64,000 nt of DNA from Thermoplasmatales archaeon I-plasma (GTDB lineage Archaea > Thermoplasmatota > Thermoplasmata > Thermoplasmatales > GCA-001856825), in NCBI GenBank assembly GCA_001856825.1, contig ATMD01000002.1:310004-374003 (forward strand), read 5' to 3'. How positions within the stretch are numbered: the first letter of the stretch is position 1; each line of letters starts with the position of its first letter. Positions 9,119 through 19,388 of this stretch are shown here, in pieces. A model generated the notes under the pieces. The model was given only the letters and a program-made list of their open reading frames with translations, was not told where the DNA came from and made no database searches. Made by a program: the position numbers and the translations under genes.

Positions 9119-10052
9119 TCAGCTCCTCTCTTTCAATTCTCTCTTGAGATCCTCTATGATCGAGACGTTCCTGGGATCAACATCCCTTTTTTTTGCAAGG
9201 AAATATGAGATGTAATCTCCTTTGTGAATAAGGGTGAAGATGTTGGAGAAAATGGTATTTCCGTCCCCCTCTACATTCGCCATTTTAATCTTGCATAGCT
9301 TTGAAGTGATCCTGATCCTGTCCGCTATCTCCCTTTCGATTTGTTTATGAGTAAGCACGAAGAAGTAGAACTCCTCTTTCCTGTATGTATTCTCTAGGGC
9401 CATCGTATCGTTGTGATTCAATTCAGGAAATGACGCGGAATAGGCCAGAACCTTGGCATTTTCATTAAACTGAGTCTTCCACCTGTAGGCAACTCCTTCT
9501 AATTTTGGAGTACCGAATATTACAGGTATCTTGTTCGAGGAAAATATTTCATCTGCAAATTCTTGCCAAGTCCCAATATTCCTATCTATTTTCGCCAGGT
9601 GCTCCTTCGCATTGTCTACTTCAGAATCGTCGAATAGATCAAACGCTCTTAGGAGGGGAATGGTAAGATATCCAACTGCAGATCTGGGTTGGTAGCCCTT
9701 AGGTATGATTACAGTGGAGTTTAAAATTTCAGCCAGCTTACCTCCAGATGTGATTCCTCTTATCACCGCCCCCCTCTCCTTTGCTCTCTTTACTGCATGG
9801 AGTGTTTCCTCCGTGTTACCCGAATAGCTGACGGCAACAAACAGCGTATTGGAATCAACGAATTTGGGTATTTCATATGAATTAACCAGTGTCACTGGGT
9901 TTAACGGTATAAAGGTCCTGAAAAATCTTTCCTGCAATTCCCGAACCTCCCATCCCCGCAATGACTATCTTATTGATTCCATCAGGCACATCTATCTTCC
10001 CTTGAAACGAAAGTTGATCCTTCAGTGAAACAATTTCTTCAACGAATTCCAT
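9119..10052 (-). pseudogene. Bifunctional phosphoglucose/phosphomannose isomerase, interrupted by a +1 frameshift near 9897-9899
   Basis: Frame A from ATG 10052: MEFVEEIVSLKDQLSFQGKIDVPDGINKIVIAGMGGSGIAGKIFQDLYTVKP; frame B: VTLVNSYEIPKFVDSNTLFVAVSYSGNTEETL...GVAYRWKTQFNENAK. Confidence 0.8.
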
Positions 10053-10109
10053 TGATCAACATGAAATCATGCGTTATTAATAAGTATGCCTTTTTCTTGC
10101 CAGCAGTCT

Positions 10110-10844
10110 TCAAAATTTCAAGTACGATACACGGAATCCCTTATTCCCCATTTCACGATTAAGCGCTCGTAGAGATTCAAGCTCTTCTTCAGTTATCGAA
10201 AGGGTGTTCTTGTTGACGAAATGGAATATAACCCTCTTGAGCATCTCAATATTTTCAATACCATGGGCGACTGCTATCTCCCTTATTAAATCAGACGCGT
10301 TGTTAAGAGCATACTTAACTGATGCACTGATAGCATCCTCTACTGTCCCCTTCAGGTCCTTTTCTGATCTCTTTATAAGGGCGGAATAAAGAGGGAAAGG
10401 AAGGTCATTCGCAATTCTAGACCACTTGTTATAAAGATCAAATTTCTCAGGAGTTCTCCTGAGGCTCAGCATTGCTACTCTAGGCTCCATAATTGCAGGA
10501 GATCCGCTGCCCTCTTTGATGTGGACTCCGTCCATTAGTATCCGTACATAGTATCTTGACAGGAAATCATGTTCGCCAACGAACACTTCGCCCTCGTCCC
10601 CTCTTGAATTTATTATCTGGGGCCCGGAGAAATAAGAAAATATGTTTCCCGCCTTAAGAAGGGAATAGTTGTTGAAGTTAAGAATTGCTAAAGGAGCAGG
10701 AACAAACGCGATGTCTGTCTTAAGCTCTTCATCAAATTCTGTAAGCGCATCACAATGGAACTTTGGATATTGGGGGAACTTATCTGAGCATAAACCCTTG
10801 AGAATGAAATGATATTCCGGTACGTCCGGAAATACTATTTCCAT
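10110..10844 (-). CDS. Periplasmic-binding-fold protein resembling MqnA/MqnD or DUF3834
   Basis: TDIAFVPAPLAILNFNNYSLLKAG..., basis is overall layout only. Confidence 0.45.
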   Translation of the reverse strand: MEIVFPDVPEYHFILKGLCSDKFPQYPKFHCDALTEFDEELKTDIAFVPAPLAILNFNNYSLLKAGNIFSYFSGPQIINSRGDEGEVFVGEHDFLSRYYVRILMDGVHIKEGSGSPAIMEPRVAMLSLRRTPEKFDLYNKWSRIANDLPFPLYSALIKRSEKDLKGTVEDAISASVKYALNNASDLIREIAVAHGIENIEMLKRVIFHFVNKNTLSITEEELESLRALNREMGNKGFRVSYLKF

Positions 10845-10920
10845 GGTAGTACAACATGCAGTTTGAATGCTAATAACCTTCGGTATTTTTCAGGGAAATA
10901 TTTTAATTTAAATACAGATA

Positions 10921-12063
10921 ATGAGAAGAAGAGATATGGATTTTAATCTCCCAGAGAATACACGAGCCATCAGGGATTTGGTGAGAGAGTTTTCACAGAA
11001 AAAGATAGAGCCAATTGCAGCAAAAATAGATAGAGATGATGAATTTCCAGTTCAAATATTCAGGGAGATGGGGAAACTCGGACTGCTTGGTCTAACAATA
11101 GCAGAGGAGTATGGTGGAGCAGGACTGGATTATCTCACGGAGGGAGTTGCCCTGGAGGAGATATCCTACTACTCCGGTTCATTCGGTCTTTCTTACGGTG
11201 CACACAACAATCTGGTGGTAGATAGCATATACAGGAATGCAAACAATGAACAGAAGGAGAGGTACCTTCCGGGCCTGGTATCGGGAGAGAGGATTGGGTC
11301 CCTGTGCCTTACAGAGCCAGGGGCTGGGTCAGATGCACTTGGAGGGATGAAGACCGTTTATGAATTGAAGGGGGGAGGGTACGAAATAAACGGTTCCAAG
11401 ACTTTCATAACCAACGCGCCTTTGGCAGATATCTTTCTGGTCTATGCACGCAATGGGAAATCCTATTCTGCATTCATACTGGAGAGACGTGATGGTGTTG
11501 AGACTCCCAGGAAGATCAAGAAGCTCGGGATGAGGGGGTCACCGACGGGAGAGGTGGTCTTCAGGAACGTGCATGTAGGGGGTGAGCGTGTTCTTAAGGG
11601 AGAGGGGCATGGGCGCAGCATAATTTACAACGGCCTGAATGCAGAAAGGGCCGTTCTGGCTTTCGGCCCACTCGGAATTGCGAGAAGGGCGCTAGATGAG
11701 GCAATTGGCTACAGCAACCAGAGGGAACAGTTCGGCAGGAAGATAGGGGAATTCGAACTTATCCAGGAGAAGCTGGCTTATATGTTCACTCGGCTGGAGG
11801 CGGCCAGACTGCTAGCATACAAAGCCGCTTTTCTTGTTACAGAGAAGATATCTGATCCTTCATATGCGGCAGCTTCCATCATGATGGCTTCTGAAACAGC
11901 GACCCAGATCGCGAAGGAGGCGCTGCAGATTTTTGGAGGATATGGGTACACGGAAGATTATCCGCTTGAACGATTACTGCGCGATGCAATATTATACGAG
12001 ATAGGGGCTGGAACAACTGAGATAAGAAAGATAGTCATAGGAAAGGCACTCCTTAAGAGATAG
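10921..12063 (+). CDS. Acyl-CoA dehydrogenase
   Basis: LCLTEPGAGSDALG, GMRGSPTGEVVF, QIFGGYGYTEDYPLERLLRDA. Confidence 0.95.
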   Translation: MRRRDMDFNLPENTRAIRDLVREFSQKKIEPIAAKIDRDDEFPVQIFREMGKLGLLGLTIAEEYGGAGLDYLTEGVALEEISYYSGSFGLSYGAHNNLVVDSIYRNANNEQKERYLPGLVSGERIGSLCLTEPGAGSDALGGMKTVYELKGGGYEINGSKTFITNAPLADIFLVYARNGKSYSAFILERRDGVETPRKIKKLGMRGSPTGEVVFRNVHVGGERVLKGEGHGRSIIYNGLNAERAVLAFGPLGIARRALDEAIGYSNQREQFGRKIGEFELIQEKLAYMFTRLEAARLLAYKAAFLVTEKISDPSYAAASIMMASETATQIAKEALQIFGGYGYTEDYPLERLLRDAILYEIGAGTTEIRKIVIGKALLKR

Positions 12064-12209
12064 GCCCCGGGGTCAGCCAGATGGAAAACGGCAATGGAAT
12101 ATGAGGTAACTTCAATCATTCCCATTTACTGTTACAGTTCCCTATTGCATTTTCATATTTCCTGACAAAAGTATTAAAACGAACTTTACTATGTTATCAC
12201 GGTGATTTA

Positions 12210-12833
12210 ATGGTTGAATATAAGGGACTGAAGAAATATGAGCTACCGCAGTTGCCATACAGAATCGATGGACTTGAACCCCACATCAGCAAGGATATAG
12301 TGGACGTTCACTACAACGGCCACCATAAGGGCTACGTAAATACGGCCAATAATCTCATAGACAGGCTGAACGGGATTGTAAAAGAGGAAGTTAAGAGCTA
12401 TGACATCCACGGTGTCCTGAGAAATCTCACATTCAACATAAACGGGGACAAGCTCCATACGCTTTATTGGAACAATATGGCGCCAGAAGGCAAAGGCGGG
12501 GACAAACCTGGAGGAAAGCTTGGTGACCTGATAGAACAGCAATATGGTAGCTACGAAAAGTTCAGGAAGTTATTCACAGAGGCTGCAAACTCAAATCCCG
12601 GCACAGGATGGGCGGTCCTGACGTATGACAAGGAAAACAGCAATCTTAACGTAATGACAGTGGAAAATCATTTCATGAACCATCTTGCGGAGATGCCGAT
12701 AGTCCTGATTCTGGACGAGTTTGAGCATGCATATTACCTTCAGTACAAGAACAAGAGGGCTGACTACGTAGGTGCGTGGTGGCACATAGTCAACTGGGAT
12801 GAGGCAAACAAGAAACTTGAGAAGCTGCTGTGA
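12210..12833 (+). CDS. sod: Fe/Mn superoxide dismutase
   Basis: [57 protein letters not shown]. Confidence 0.95.
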   Translation: MVEYKGLKKYELPQLPYRIDGLEPHISKDIVDVHYNGHHKGYVNTANNLIDRLNGIVKEEVKSYDIHGVLRNLTFNINGDKLHTLYWNNMAPEGKGGDKPGGKLGDLIEQQYGSYEKFRKLFTEAANSNPGTGWAVLTYDKENSNLNVMTVENHFMNHLAEMPIVLILDEFEHAYYLQYKNKRADYVGAWWHIVNWDEANKKLEKLL

Positions 12834-13137
12834 CTGAAACCCCTTGATTTAGAGAATTCGAAATTTGGATATAAGGGGCACACAGGTGTGATTATCTAAA
12901 GACCCTTTGTATCCTCCATTTTTATTGGTAATCTAGCTGAAATTTCTTATTGACCCAAAATTCATTTTTCCATCACTATTAACCAGGATTTTTGACTCCG
13001 TACTAAAATGAGATCGCAGGTTGTTCAACTTCTCTTAGAATCTGAAAATAGAGTAAAGCGGAAGCTGTAACTACTCACTTGAGACGTAGATTTAGGCGTA
13101 TTCATCAAATCAGGCAGATTGCTAAGAGGAGATTAAA

Positions 13138-13173
13138 CTCACTGCCCGATAGGAGGGGCCAAGGGGCAGTGAG
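13138..13173. terminator. Hairpin CTCACTGCCC-N16-GGGCAGTGAG between convergent genes
   Basis: Perfect 10-bp inverted repeat with 16-nt loop. Confidence 0.4.
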
Positions 13174-13255
13174 CAATTGACTAACTGAATTTGATATATC
13201 TATATTTCTACTTTCATTAAGACAACTGTCTTTCTCCACCCTTCTTATCAGTCCG

Positions 13256-14554
13256 TTACTTGCTTCTAGAGATGTTAACCTCTGCAGCTTCAACAAAAGG
13301 TGACCTGGTGTGCATTGTCTCGTCCCACCATTTGACTTTCTTAGTCTCCCTGCTTATTCCTTCTATGTTCTTGTAGATGTTAATTAGGGAGTCAGAAATC
13401 CTGATCCCGCTCCAGCTCTCTTTAATCTCACCGTTCTCGATGTAGAATATCCCATCGCGGGGTATGGTAGAGAATACACCTTCCCTGTAATCCTGGAACC
13501 TTGTGTACCAGGTGTTGTTAATGAACAGACCTTTCTTCATTGACGCTATCATGTCATCTAAGTCCTCATTCCCAGGTTCTACAGAAATCTGCCAAGGTGC
13601 AGGGCTGATTATTCCTGCATTACCCGTCGTTTCCGTGTGATACTTGCTCGCAGTTGAAAAGTTGTGAAGCAGACTCTTCACGACCCCCTTCTCTATCACA
13701 GGCGTCTTTCTAGCTGGGCTCCCCTCATCGTCAAAAGTTCTTGAATTGAACATGGAGTCGTCTGTTGGGTCATCGTATACAGTGAATGATCTACTGCCGA
13801 CCTTTTCCCCCATCCTTCCAGCGAACATCGACATTCCAGAATCTACCTGGAATGCAGAAGCCATGGGAACCGTGTAAGAAACAAGGGAGGCAAAACAGAG
13901 GGGGCTGAAAATCACGTTGTACCTTCCTTCCCTACCTTCCTTGATGCTTTTCACCTTTCTAGCCAGGTCCATTATTTCATCTTTCTGTCTCATTAGGTCC
14001 TGGAGGTCATCGTCTGAGGATGTGGCAAACGATGTTTGCAACGGGTAGTCATGATCATTAAATGCCCTTGCAACAAATTCCACCCCAAACTGTCTTTCAG
14101 TACCTTCGTTGAAAGGAGTCTTCATCTGTTCTTCCGTTTCCTTCTTGTAAAAGACACCTCCTGTCCTCTTCACAAAAGGTTTCACGTCATTAATGAAATC
14201 TGTTACAAATTGCTGTGCCTCGACCTCCCTTAGCTTTGCGTCGTTCATCCTCTTCTTCCTGTAGTTATTCTTCTTGTCGTTCAGGCTGACAAAATCAGTA
14301 TTCTCCCCTATCTTTTCAATCGCTGATATGGAACGGGGGAGGATCTTATCCAGATCCTTCTCGTTCTTCAAGTCAAACATGAAGGTTCGTCCATTCTTTG
14401 CAAGGAATACTGAGGCGAGTTCTTCATTCCATTCATTGCTTATGTCTATTACGTTGTTTGAGAATCGTATCTGAGTCACTCTTGTCCGGGAAAGATTTAC
14501 CGCTGCCTGATCAGATACCCTCTCCACTCTTCTAAAAATCTCTTCTATATCCAT
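13256..14554 (-). CDS. pmbA: PmbA/TldE-like metalloprotease-family protein
   Basis: Paired with tldD; PWQISVEPGNEDLDDMIASMKKGLFINNTWYTRFQDYREGVFSTIPRDGIFYIENGEI. Confidence 0.85.
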   Translation of the reverse strand: MDIEEIFRRVERVSDQAAVNLSRTRVTQIRFSNNVIDISNEWNEELASVFLAKNGRTFMFDLKNEKDLDKILPRSISAIEKIGENTDFVSLNDKKNNYRKKRMNDAKLREVEAQQFVTDFINDVKPFVKRTGGVFYKKETEEQMKTPFNEGTERQFGVEFVARAFNDHDYPLQTSFATSSDDDLQDLMRQKDEIMDLARKVKSIKEGREGRYNVIFSPLCFASLVSYTVPMASAFQVDSGMSMFAGRMGEKVGSRSFTVYDDPTDDSMFNSRTFDDEGSPARKTPVIEKGVVKSLLHNFSTASKYHTETTGNAGIISPAPWQISVEPGNEDLDDMIASMKKGLFINNTWYTRFQDYREGVFSTIPRDGIFYIENGEIKESWSGIRISDSLINIYKNIEGISRETKKVKWWDETMHTRSPFVEAAEVNISRSK

Positions 14555-14560
14555 CAGATT

Positions 14561-15952
14561 TCACCTCACCTTCAGATTCCTTACCCGTATGTGAGGGCCC
14601 CCCATCCACACATCTACACCCTGCATCGGGTCTCCCTTCCCACAGGTGCCAGCGGAAAATTCAATGTCTTTCCCTATTGCATCTATGGAAGAGTAGAAAT
14701 TCACCGTAGTCGTCTCTATAACGGGTCTCCTGACTACTTCCTTTATTTCCCCGTTCTTAACATGATAAGCTTCCCTTCCAACATACTTCTCGTTGAACCT
14801 GATGTCATCTATGTTCCATTCTGTAAAGCTCTTCATGTAAATTCCTTCCTTCACCCCTTCAAGAAGCTCCTCCAGGCTGTGGTCCCTTGGTTCTATGAAC
14901 GTAGTGCTCATCCTGACCAGTGGTTCCTTGTCCCATTCCGATGATCTTGAAGCGGCGTTACTCTTTTCTCCGAGCCTCCCGGCACTCTCCCTGTTGCTGA
15001 GAAATTCGTTTATTATCCCCAACTTGTAAAGATATCTCTTCCTTGCCTTAACTCCGTCCCTGTCATACTTGTAGAACCCGAAACTGTGTTCGATGGTTGG
15101 GTCATCTACGAGATTTACAATATCCGAGCCTACTCTTTTCCCCCTGTCATCCTTTTTTATGAAAGATTCTCCTGCCTGGGCCATCTCCCTCCCTAGTATC
15201 CTGTCAGATTCAGTTGGATGGCCGGCACTTTCGTGCGCAACTATGCCCGAGATTTCAGGGCCGGCAATCAGGTCATATGTTCCATCTTCCAGTTTTTTAG
15301 CTTTTGCAGCCATCTTGAGAACATTAGACTCATGTTTCAGCTTATCAACCAGTTTCCAGCTATCAAATGCCTCGTAACCTCCAGAGTAGCCGACTTCCAC
15401 CGTTCCCTGCTCGAAGCTTCCATTCTCCATATATCCCATCATCGCAAACAGGCTGACCTTCGGCAGTCTGGACCTTATAGCCATCCCCTCAGAGCTTGTA
15501 TTGAACTCCTCCTCTATGTTATCTCCCAGAGCCAGGATCCTCATTGCAATCTTTTCATCGGCAAGGATTCCGTCAAGCTCCTTCAACCGATTCACCCTTT
15601 CTTCGAATGGCAGGTCCTCGATCTTCTGTTTCTGGCTCACTCTCCATTCGTCCTTCACAGGTGTTTCATTGGAAAAATTATCCCTTCCAGGATGTTCAGA
15701 CATCCTTGCTGCCCTGTCAATTTCTTCCTTTATCCTGTCCCAGCTGCCGATATTTATGGACGAGAAAGCAATGGACTTGTTCAGCATTCTTATTGCCATG
15801 CCTGAGTCGACTGTATACCCTGATGCAGATATTGCACCATTTTTCATCATTACAGAATTTCTTGTGGAAGAAAAGAACCTCACCTCTGCGTATTTCGACC
15901 TCTTGGATGCGTAGTCGAGTGCCTTGTCCACAAACTCTTCCATTTCCATCAA
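14561..15952 (-). CDS. tldD: TldD-family metalloprotease
   Basis: GIVAHESAGHPTESDRILGREMAQAGESF contains HESxGHxxE. Confidence 0.9.
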   Translation of the reverse strand: MMEMEEFVDKALDYASKRSKYAEVRFFSSTRNSVMMKNGAISASGYTVDSGMAIRMLNKSIAFSSINIGSWDRIKEEIDRAARMSEHPGRDNFSNETPVKDEWRVSQKQKIEDLPFEERVNRLKELDGILADEKIAMRILALGDNIEEEFNTSSEGMAIRSRLPKVSLFAMMGYMENGSFEQGTVEVGYSGGYEAFDSWKLVDKLKHESNVLKMAAKAKKLEDGTYDLIAGPEISGIVAHESAGHPTESDRILGREMAQAGESFIKKDDRGKRVGSDIVNLVDDPTIEHSFGFYKYDRDGVKARKRYLYKLGIINEFLSNRESAGRLGEKSNAASRSSEWDKEPLVRMSTTFIEPRDHSLEELLEGVKEGIYMKSFTEWNIDDIRFNEKYVGREAYHVKNGEIKEVVRRPVIETTTVNFYSSIDAIGKDIEFSAGTCGKGDPMQGVDVWMGGPHIRVRNLKVR

Positions 15953-15958
15953 CCTACT

Positions 15959-17068
15959 TCACTTGTAAGTCTTGTTCTTCCGAACCATAGTCTCGAACTG
16001 TTCCATAAGTTGCTTCACAGCCCTGAAGACATTCCAGTCCCAGGTCCTGGAGAAGAATGTTTTGGACTCCGTGACCATTTTCCCCCTGATCGAATACTTG
16101 GTCTCCTTTCCTGTCTGGCTGTATTCTTCTATGTGGATGTTGATAAGCATAGGCCTCATCCTCTTGAGCTTTGCAATTGACTTTGCCGATTTCTCTATGA
16201 GCGAATATATCTTGTCGTACACTTCTGGATCGTCAAACCTTGCGCCAGAAAGGTTTACAAGGACAGACCTACCGGATGATCCCTTGACTATTTCCCCAAG
16301 AATGTCGCTCTGACTTATTATGCCTTCAGGGACCATGTTCTCGTCAACGACAGCACATATCCTGGCTTCAGAATCCGCCATCTCCCTCATGCACGACGAG
16401 ATGCTCTTATCCGGTTCAATAGTTAGCGGTGAAACCATTACATCCTTCACAGAAGGCTTTGACTTATTCCTGTAGTACTCGCCTTGGTGCATCTTGCCCC
16501 GTTCCCTCCATAATTCTTTGCTGATGTCGTTTATGTTAACCATGCCTGTTATCTTTCCGTCTTTGTTCACCACAGGAATGCTCGCCTCGTCGATGTCCCT
16601 CATCTTCTTGAGGGCGTCGAGGAGATCATCGTCCTCTGAAACCGTTATTGGATCCCCAGACATAATATCAGCAGCTCTGAGATCTGCAACTTCCGGGATG
16701 GAGTTTATTGAATTAACTATATCAGTTGAAGTCACTATGCCCTTTACCTTGTTCTTTTCTAGAACCGGCAATGCCTTCAGGCCGCTATCCAGCATGAGTC
16801 TTGCAGCATCAGCCAGGGATAAATCTGAGGAAATAGATGGAGTCCTCTCCATCACTGTTTTGATCTTGGTTGTCACTGGGATCGATTCTCTCTTATAAAG
16901 AAGGTTGTAGTCGAGCATCCCCACGTATTCTCCCTTGCCGTCTACGATGGGTATGTGATGCATTTTGTTGTCGCTCATTTTTGCGATTGCTGTAGAGATT
17001 AAATCGTCCGTGGTCAGGGTAATCACTTTTGTTGTCATTATTTCTCCAACGGACACCATGAATACCAA
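15959..17068 (-). CDS. Protein with four CBS domains
   Basis: Repeated VGEIMTTKVITLTTDD / VVDENMVPEGIISQSDILGEI motifs. Confidence 0.85.
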   Translation of the reverse strand: MVFMVSVGEIMTTKVITLTTDDLISTAIAKMSDNKMHHIPIVDGKGEYVGMLDYNLLYKRESIPVTTKIKTVMERTPSISSDLSLADAARLMLDSGLKALPVLEKNKVKGIVTSTDIVNSINSIPEVADLRAADIMSGDPITVSEDDDLLDALKKMRDIDEASIPVVNKDGKITGMVNINDISKELWRERGKMHQGEYYRNKSKPSVKDVMVSPLTIEPDKSISSCMREMADSEARICAVVDENMVPEGIISQSDILGEIVKGSSGRSVLVNLSGARFDDPEVYDKIYSLIEKSAKSIAKLKRMRPMLINIHIEEYSQTGKETKYSIRGKMVTESKTFFSRTWDWNVFRAVKQLMEQFETMVRKNKTYK

Positions 17069-17089
17069 TTGATAGGTTGGTTATGAATT

Positions 17090-18493
17090 TTATTTCCTGC
17101 GCGAGGTCAAAACATTGGGAATCTGGTCCACCAGTTCAGATGTAAGGTAGCCGTCTCCCATCCTTTCGAATGAGTAGAGCCCGGCCTGGCCAACAATATA
17201 TGATGCCAGGAATGCTGCATGAAGTGCATCAACCTTCCTTGACATGAGCCCAGCAATAGCCCCTGTAACCACATCTCCCGTCCCACCCCTTGTCATGCTC
17301 TTGTGATGATACGACGTGTTCTTCTTTATCGTTTCACCATCAGTTACAATGTCTGTCTCTCCTTTCACGAGTATAACCGCATTGACCCTCTTAGCAACCC
17401 TCTTCACATTCTCTTCGTCTGGATCTAGTCCGAACACAGACTTGAACTCCCCCCTATGAGGGGTAAGAACAGATTTCCCATTGAAATCGTCTATATTTCT
17501 GGAAGCCTGGAGGGCGTCAGCATCTATAACCATGCTCTTATTCAACGAGATTGTGAAGTCAATTATTTTGGCAGCCTCGTCCAGTGCAATCTCGCCCTTC
17601 GATATCCCCGGACCTATTGCAAGCGAATCAGCTTTTTCCTTCAACATTTTCATTAGTTCGTAGTTGAATTCAATCTCCTTGATTCCAGACTTCCTGAGGA
17701 TTATGCCCTGGCAGTTTGAAGCTATATACTCATGAATGCTGCTGGGTGCAAAAAGGTTGACGAGATCTGGCCCCATCCTCAGTGCTGCTTCAGCCATGTA
17801 AAGCGGTGCGCCAAAGTATTTCTCGCTTCCTCCTACAAGTACACATATTCCATTTTCCCCCTTGTGGGAACCTTTGAGAGATGAGGGGAAAGAAAGCATG
17901 TCACCTGGACCAATCATCTCAATGACTTCGCGTGGGAAACCGACGTCAGCAACTGTCACCCTGCCGCAGTTGGACCTGGTCATACCCTCCTTCTTGAATT
18001 GCATGGTGACGGTGTAGTGAGGCCTGACCTGTAATGAAGTTGGGAATCCTGATGGTACGTCAACAGACACGATCTTACTCTCAGAACTGTTTATCATATT
18101 GATGGCAGATAAGTATGGCTCCCGTGGTGGTCCAGATATTCCGACTCCCAGAAGTGCATCTATTATCACATCGTAGCTGCCTTCCTTCATGGAATGGACG
18201 ACCCTACCCTTGTTCTTCAAGTATGCAGCATACTTTTTCTTCGATAAATAGGTAGCCGGAGGAGAGACGGGATAGCAGGTTACAGAAATCCCCTCCCTCT
18301 TAAGAGTCGTGGCCGCAACGTACCCATCCCCCCCATTGTTTCCGCTTCCGCATGCAACAAGCACCCTCTTGGGTTCAAGCGACATAACAAGCTTTGCAAC
18401 AGCATTGCCAGCATTATTCATGAGCTCTTCCATGTTGACCCCGGCCGCTTCAGCGTTAGCATCCAAAATCCTGGAGTCTAGAATAGTATGCAC
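17090..18493 (-). CDS. nnr: Bifunctional NAD(P)H-hydrate epimerase / ADP-dependent hydrate dehydratase
   Basis: GSGNNGGDGYVAA; LTPHRGEFKSVFG; TRGGTGDVVTGAIAGLMS. Confidence 0.92.
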   Translation of the reverse strand: MHTILDSRILDANAEAAGVNMEELMNNAGNAVAKLVMSLEPKRVLVACGSGNNGGDGYVAATTLKREGISVTCYPVSPPATYLSKKKYAAYLKNKGRVVHSMKEGSYDVIIDALLGVGISGPPREPYLSAINMINSSESKIVSVDVPSGFPTSLQVRPHYTVTMQFKKEGMTRSNCGRVTVADVGFPREVIEMIGPGDMLSFPSSLKGSHKGENGICVLVGGSEKYFGAPLYMAEAALRMGPDLVNLFAPSSIHEYIASNCQGIILRKSGIKEIEFNYELMKMLKEKADSLAIGPGISKGEIALDEAAKIIDFTISLNKSMVIDADALQASRNIDDFNGKSVLTPHRGEFKSVFGLDPDEENVKRVAKRVNAVILVKGETDIVTDGETIKKNTSYHHKSMTRGGTGDVVTGAIAGLMSRKVDALHAAFLASYIVGQAGLYSFERMGDGYLTSELVDQIPNVLTSRRK

Positions 18494-18657
18494 GAGGGAA
18501 TATCAAAGGCTGATATTTTATGTGCATGCTAATAACTGGAAACTAAACGGAATGTTCTCCATTACATTAAATTAATTTTCGAGAAAGACGGTAAACTTCT
18601 GTTTATATAAGCAACCCCTCAAAAAAGAGTTTATATTGCTATTGCATATTAGAAACT

Positions 18658-18712
18658 GTGATGACAAGAGGGTCAGCTGAGCTAAAGCTGTGATGACCCC
18701 TATGAGTGCTGA
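18658..18712 (+). ncRNA. C/D-box sRNA candidate: C GTGATGA, D' CTGA, C' GTGATGA, D CTGA, two 12-nt guides
   Basis: C 18658-18664; guide CAAGAGGGTCAG; D' 18677-18680; C' 18690-18696; guide CCCCTATGAGTG; D 18709-18712. Confidence 0.8.
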
Positions 18713-18725
18713 CAGGTGATAAAAA

Positions 18726-19316
18726 ATGAAGAGTATAGAGGAGCTTGCAGAAACTGCAAGACAGTTAAAACAGAAGGGCATGAATGATAAAGATATAGCA
18801 ACAGAGATGCACCTTTCCCTGAACACGATAATATGGTTACTCAGCGGTGAATCAAAGATAGAAAAGGCTCCAGGGGACGTGAAGATAGGCTGGAGAAGTA
18901 TCGGTGTCTACTCAAACAGGATATATAACGTGGCAGAGATAATGGCAGACATTATAGAGGAGGAGACACACAGGGCAGAAAAGGAAATAGATACGATCGT
19001 CGGCATAACTATCAACGGAATTCCATATGCTACTTTCATTTCAGACATCCTTGGGACAGAACTGGGGATTTACAGGTCCATAACCACAAAGGGAGAGGGC
19101 ACATTCTCAAGTAACTATGCGAGCATATCTGGAAAGAACGTGGTGCTTGTTGATGACGTTGTCAGCACCGGGGAGACAATATCCAAGGCTTTGAGTGCAG
19201 TGAAGAAGGAGAAGGGAAACCCCATCCTCGTTGTCGTACTTACAAATAAAACTACTAAGGACGAGATAGACGGAGTTCCGCTAAGGGCACTGATCAGGGC
19301 AAGACTGCTCAAGTGA
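18726..19316 (+). CDS. gfcR: GfcR-type PRTase-like transcriptional regulator (HTH + orotate phosphoribosyltransferase-like)
   Basis: N-terminal HTH KGMNDKDIATEMHLSLNTIIWLLSG; PRPP-binding NVVLVDDVVSTGETISKAL. Confidence 0.85.
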   Translation: MKSIEELAETARQLKQKGMNDKDIATEMHLSLNTIIWLLSGESKIEKAPGDVKIGWRSIGVYSNRIYNVAEIMADIIEEETHRAEKEIDTIVGITINGIPYATFISDILGTELGIYRSITTKGEGTFSSNYASISGKNVVLVDDVVSTGETISKALSAVKKEKGNPILVVVLTNKTTKDEIDGVPLRALIRARLLK

Positions 19317-19388
19317 CGACGTCCATAATCAGCGGAAACAATAGAAAGGCTATCATGCATTTTATGAACTTCATGGTAGGGTGATATA

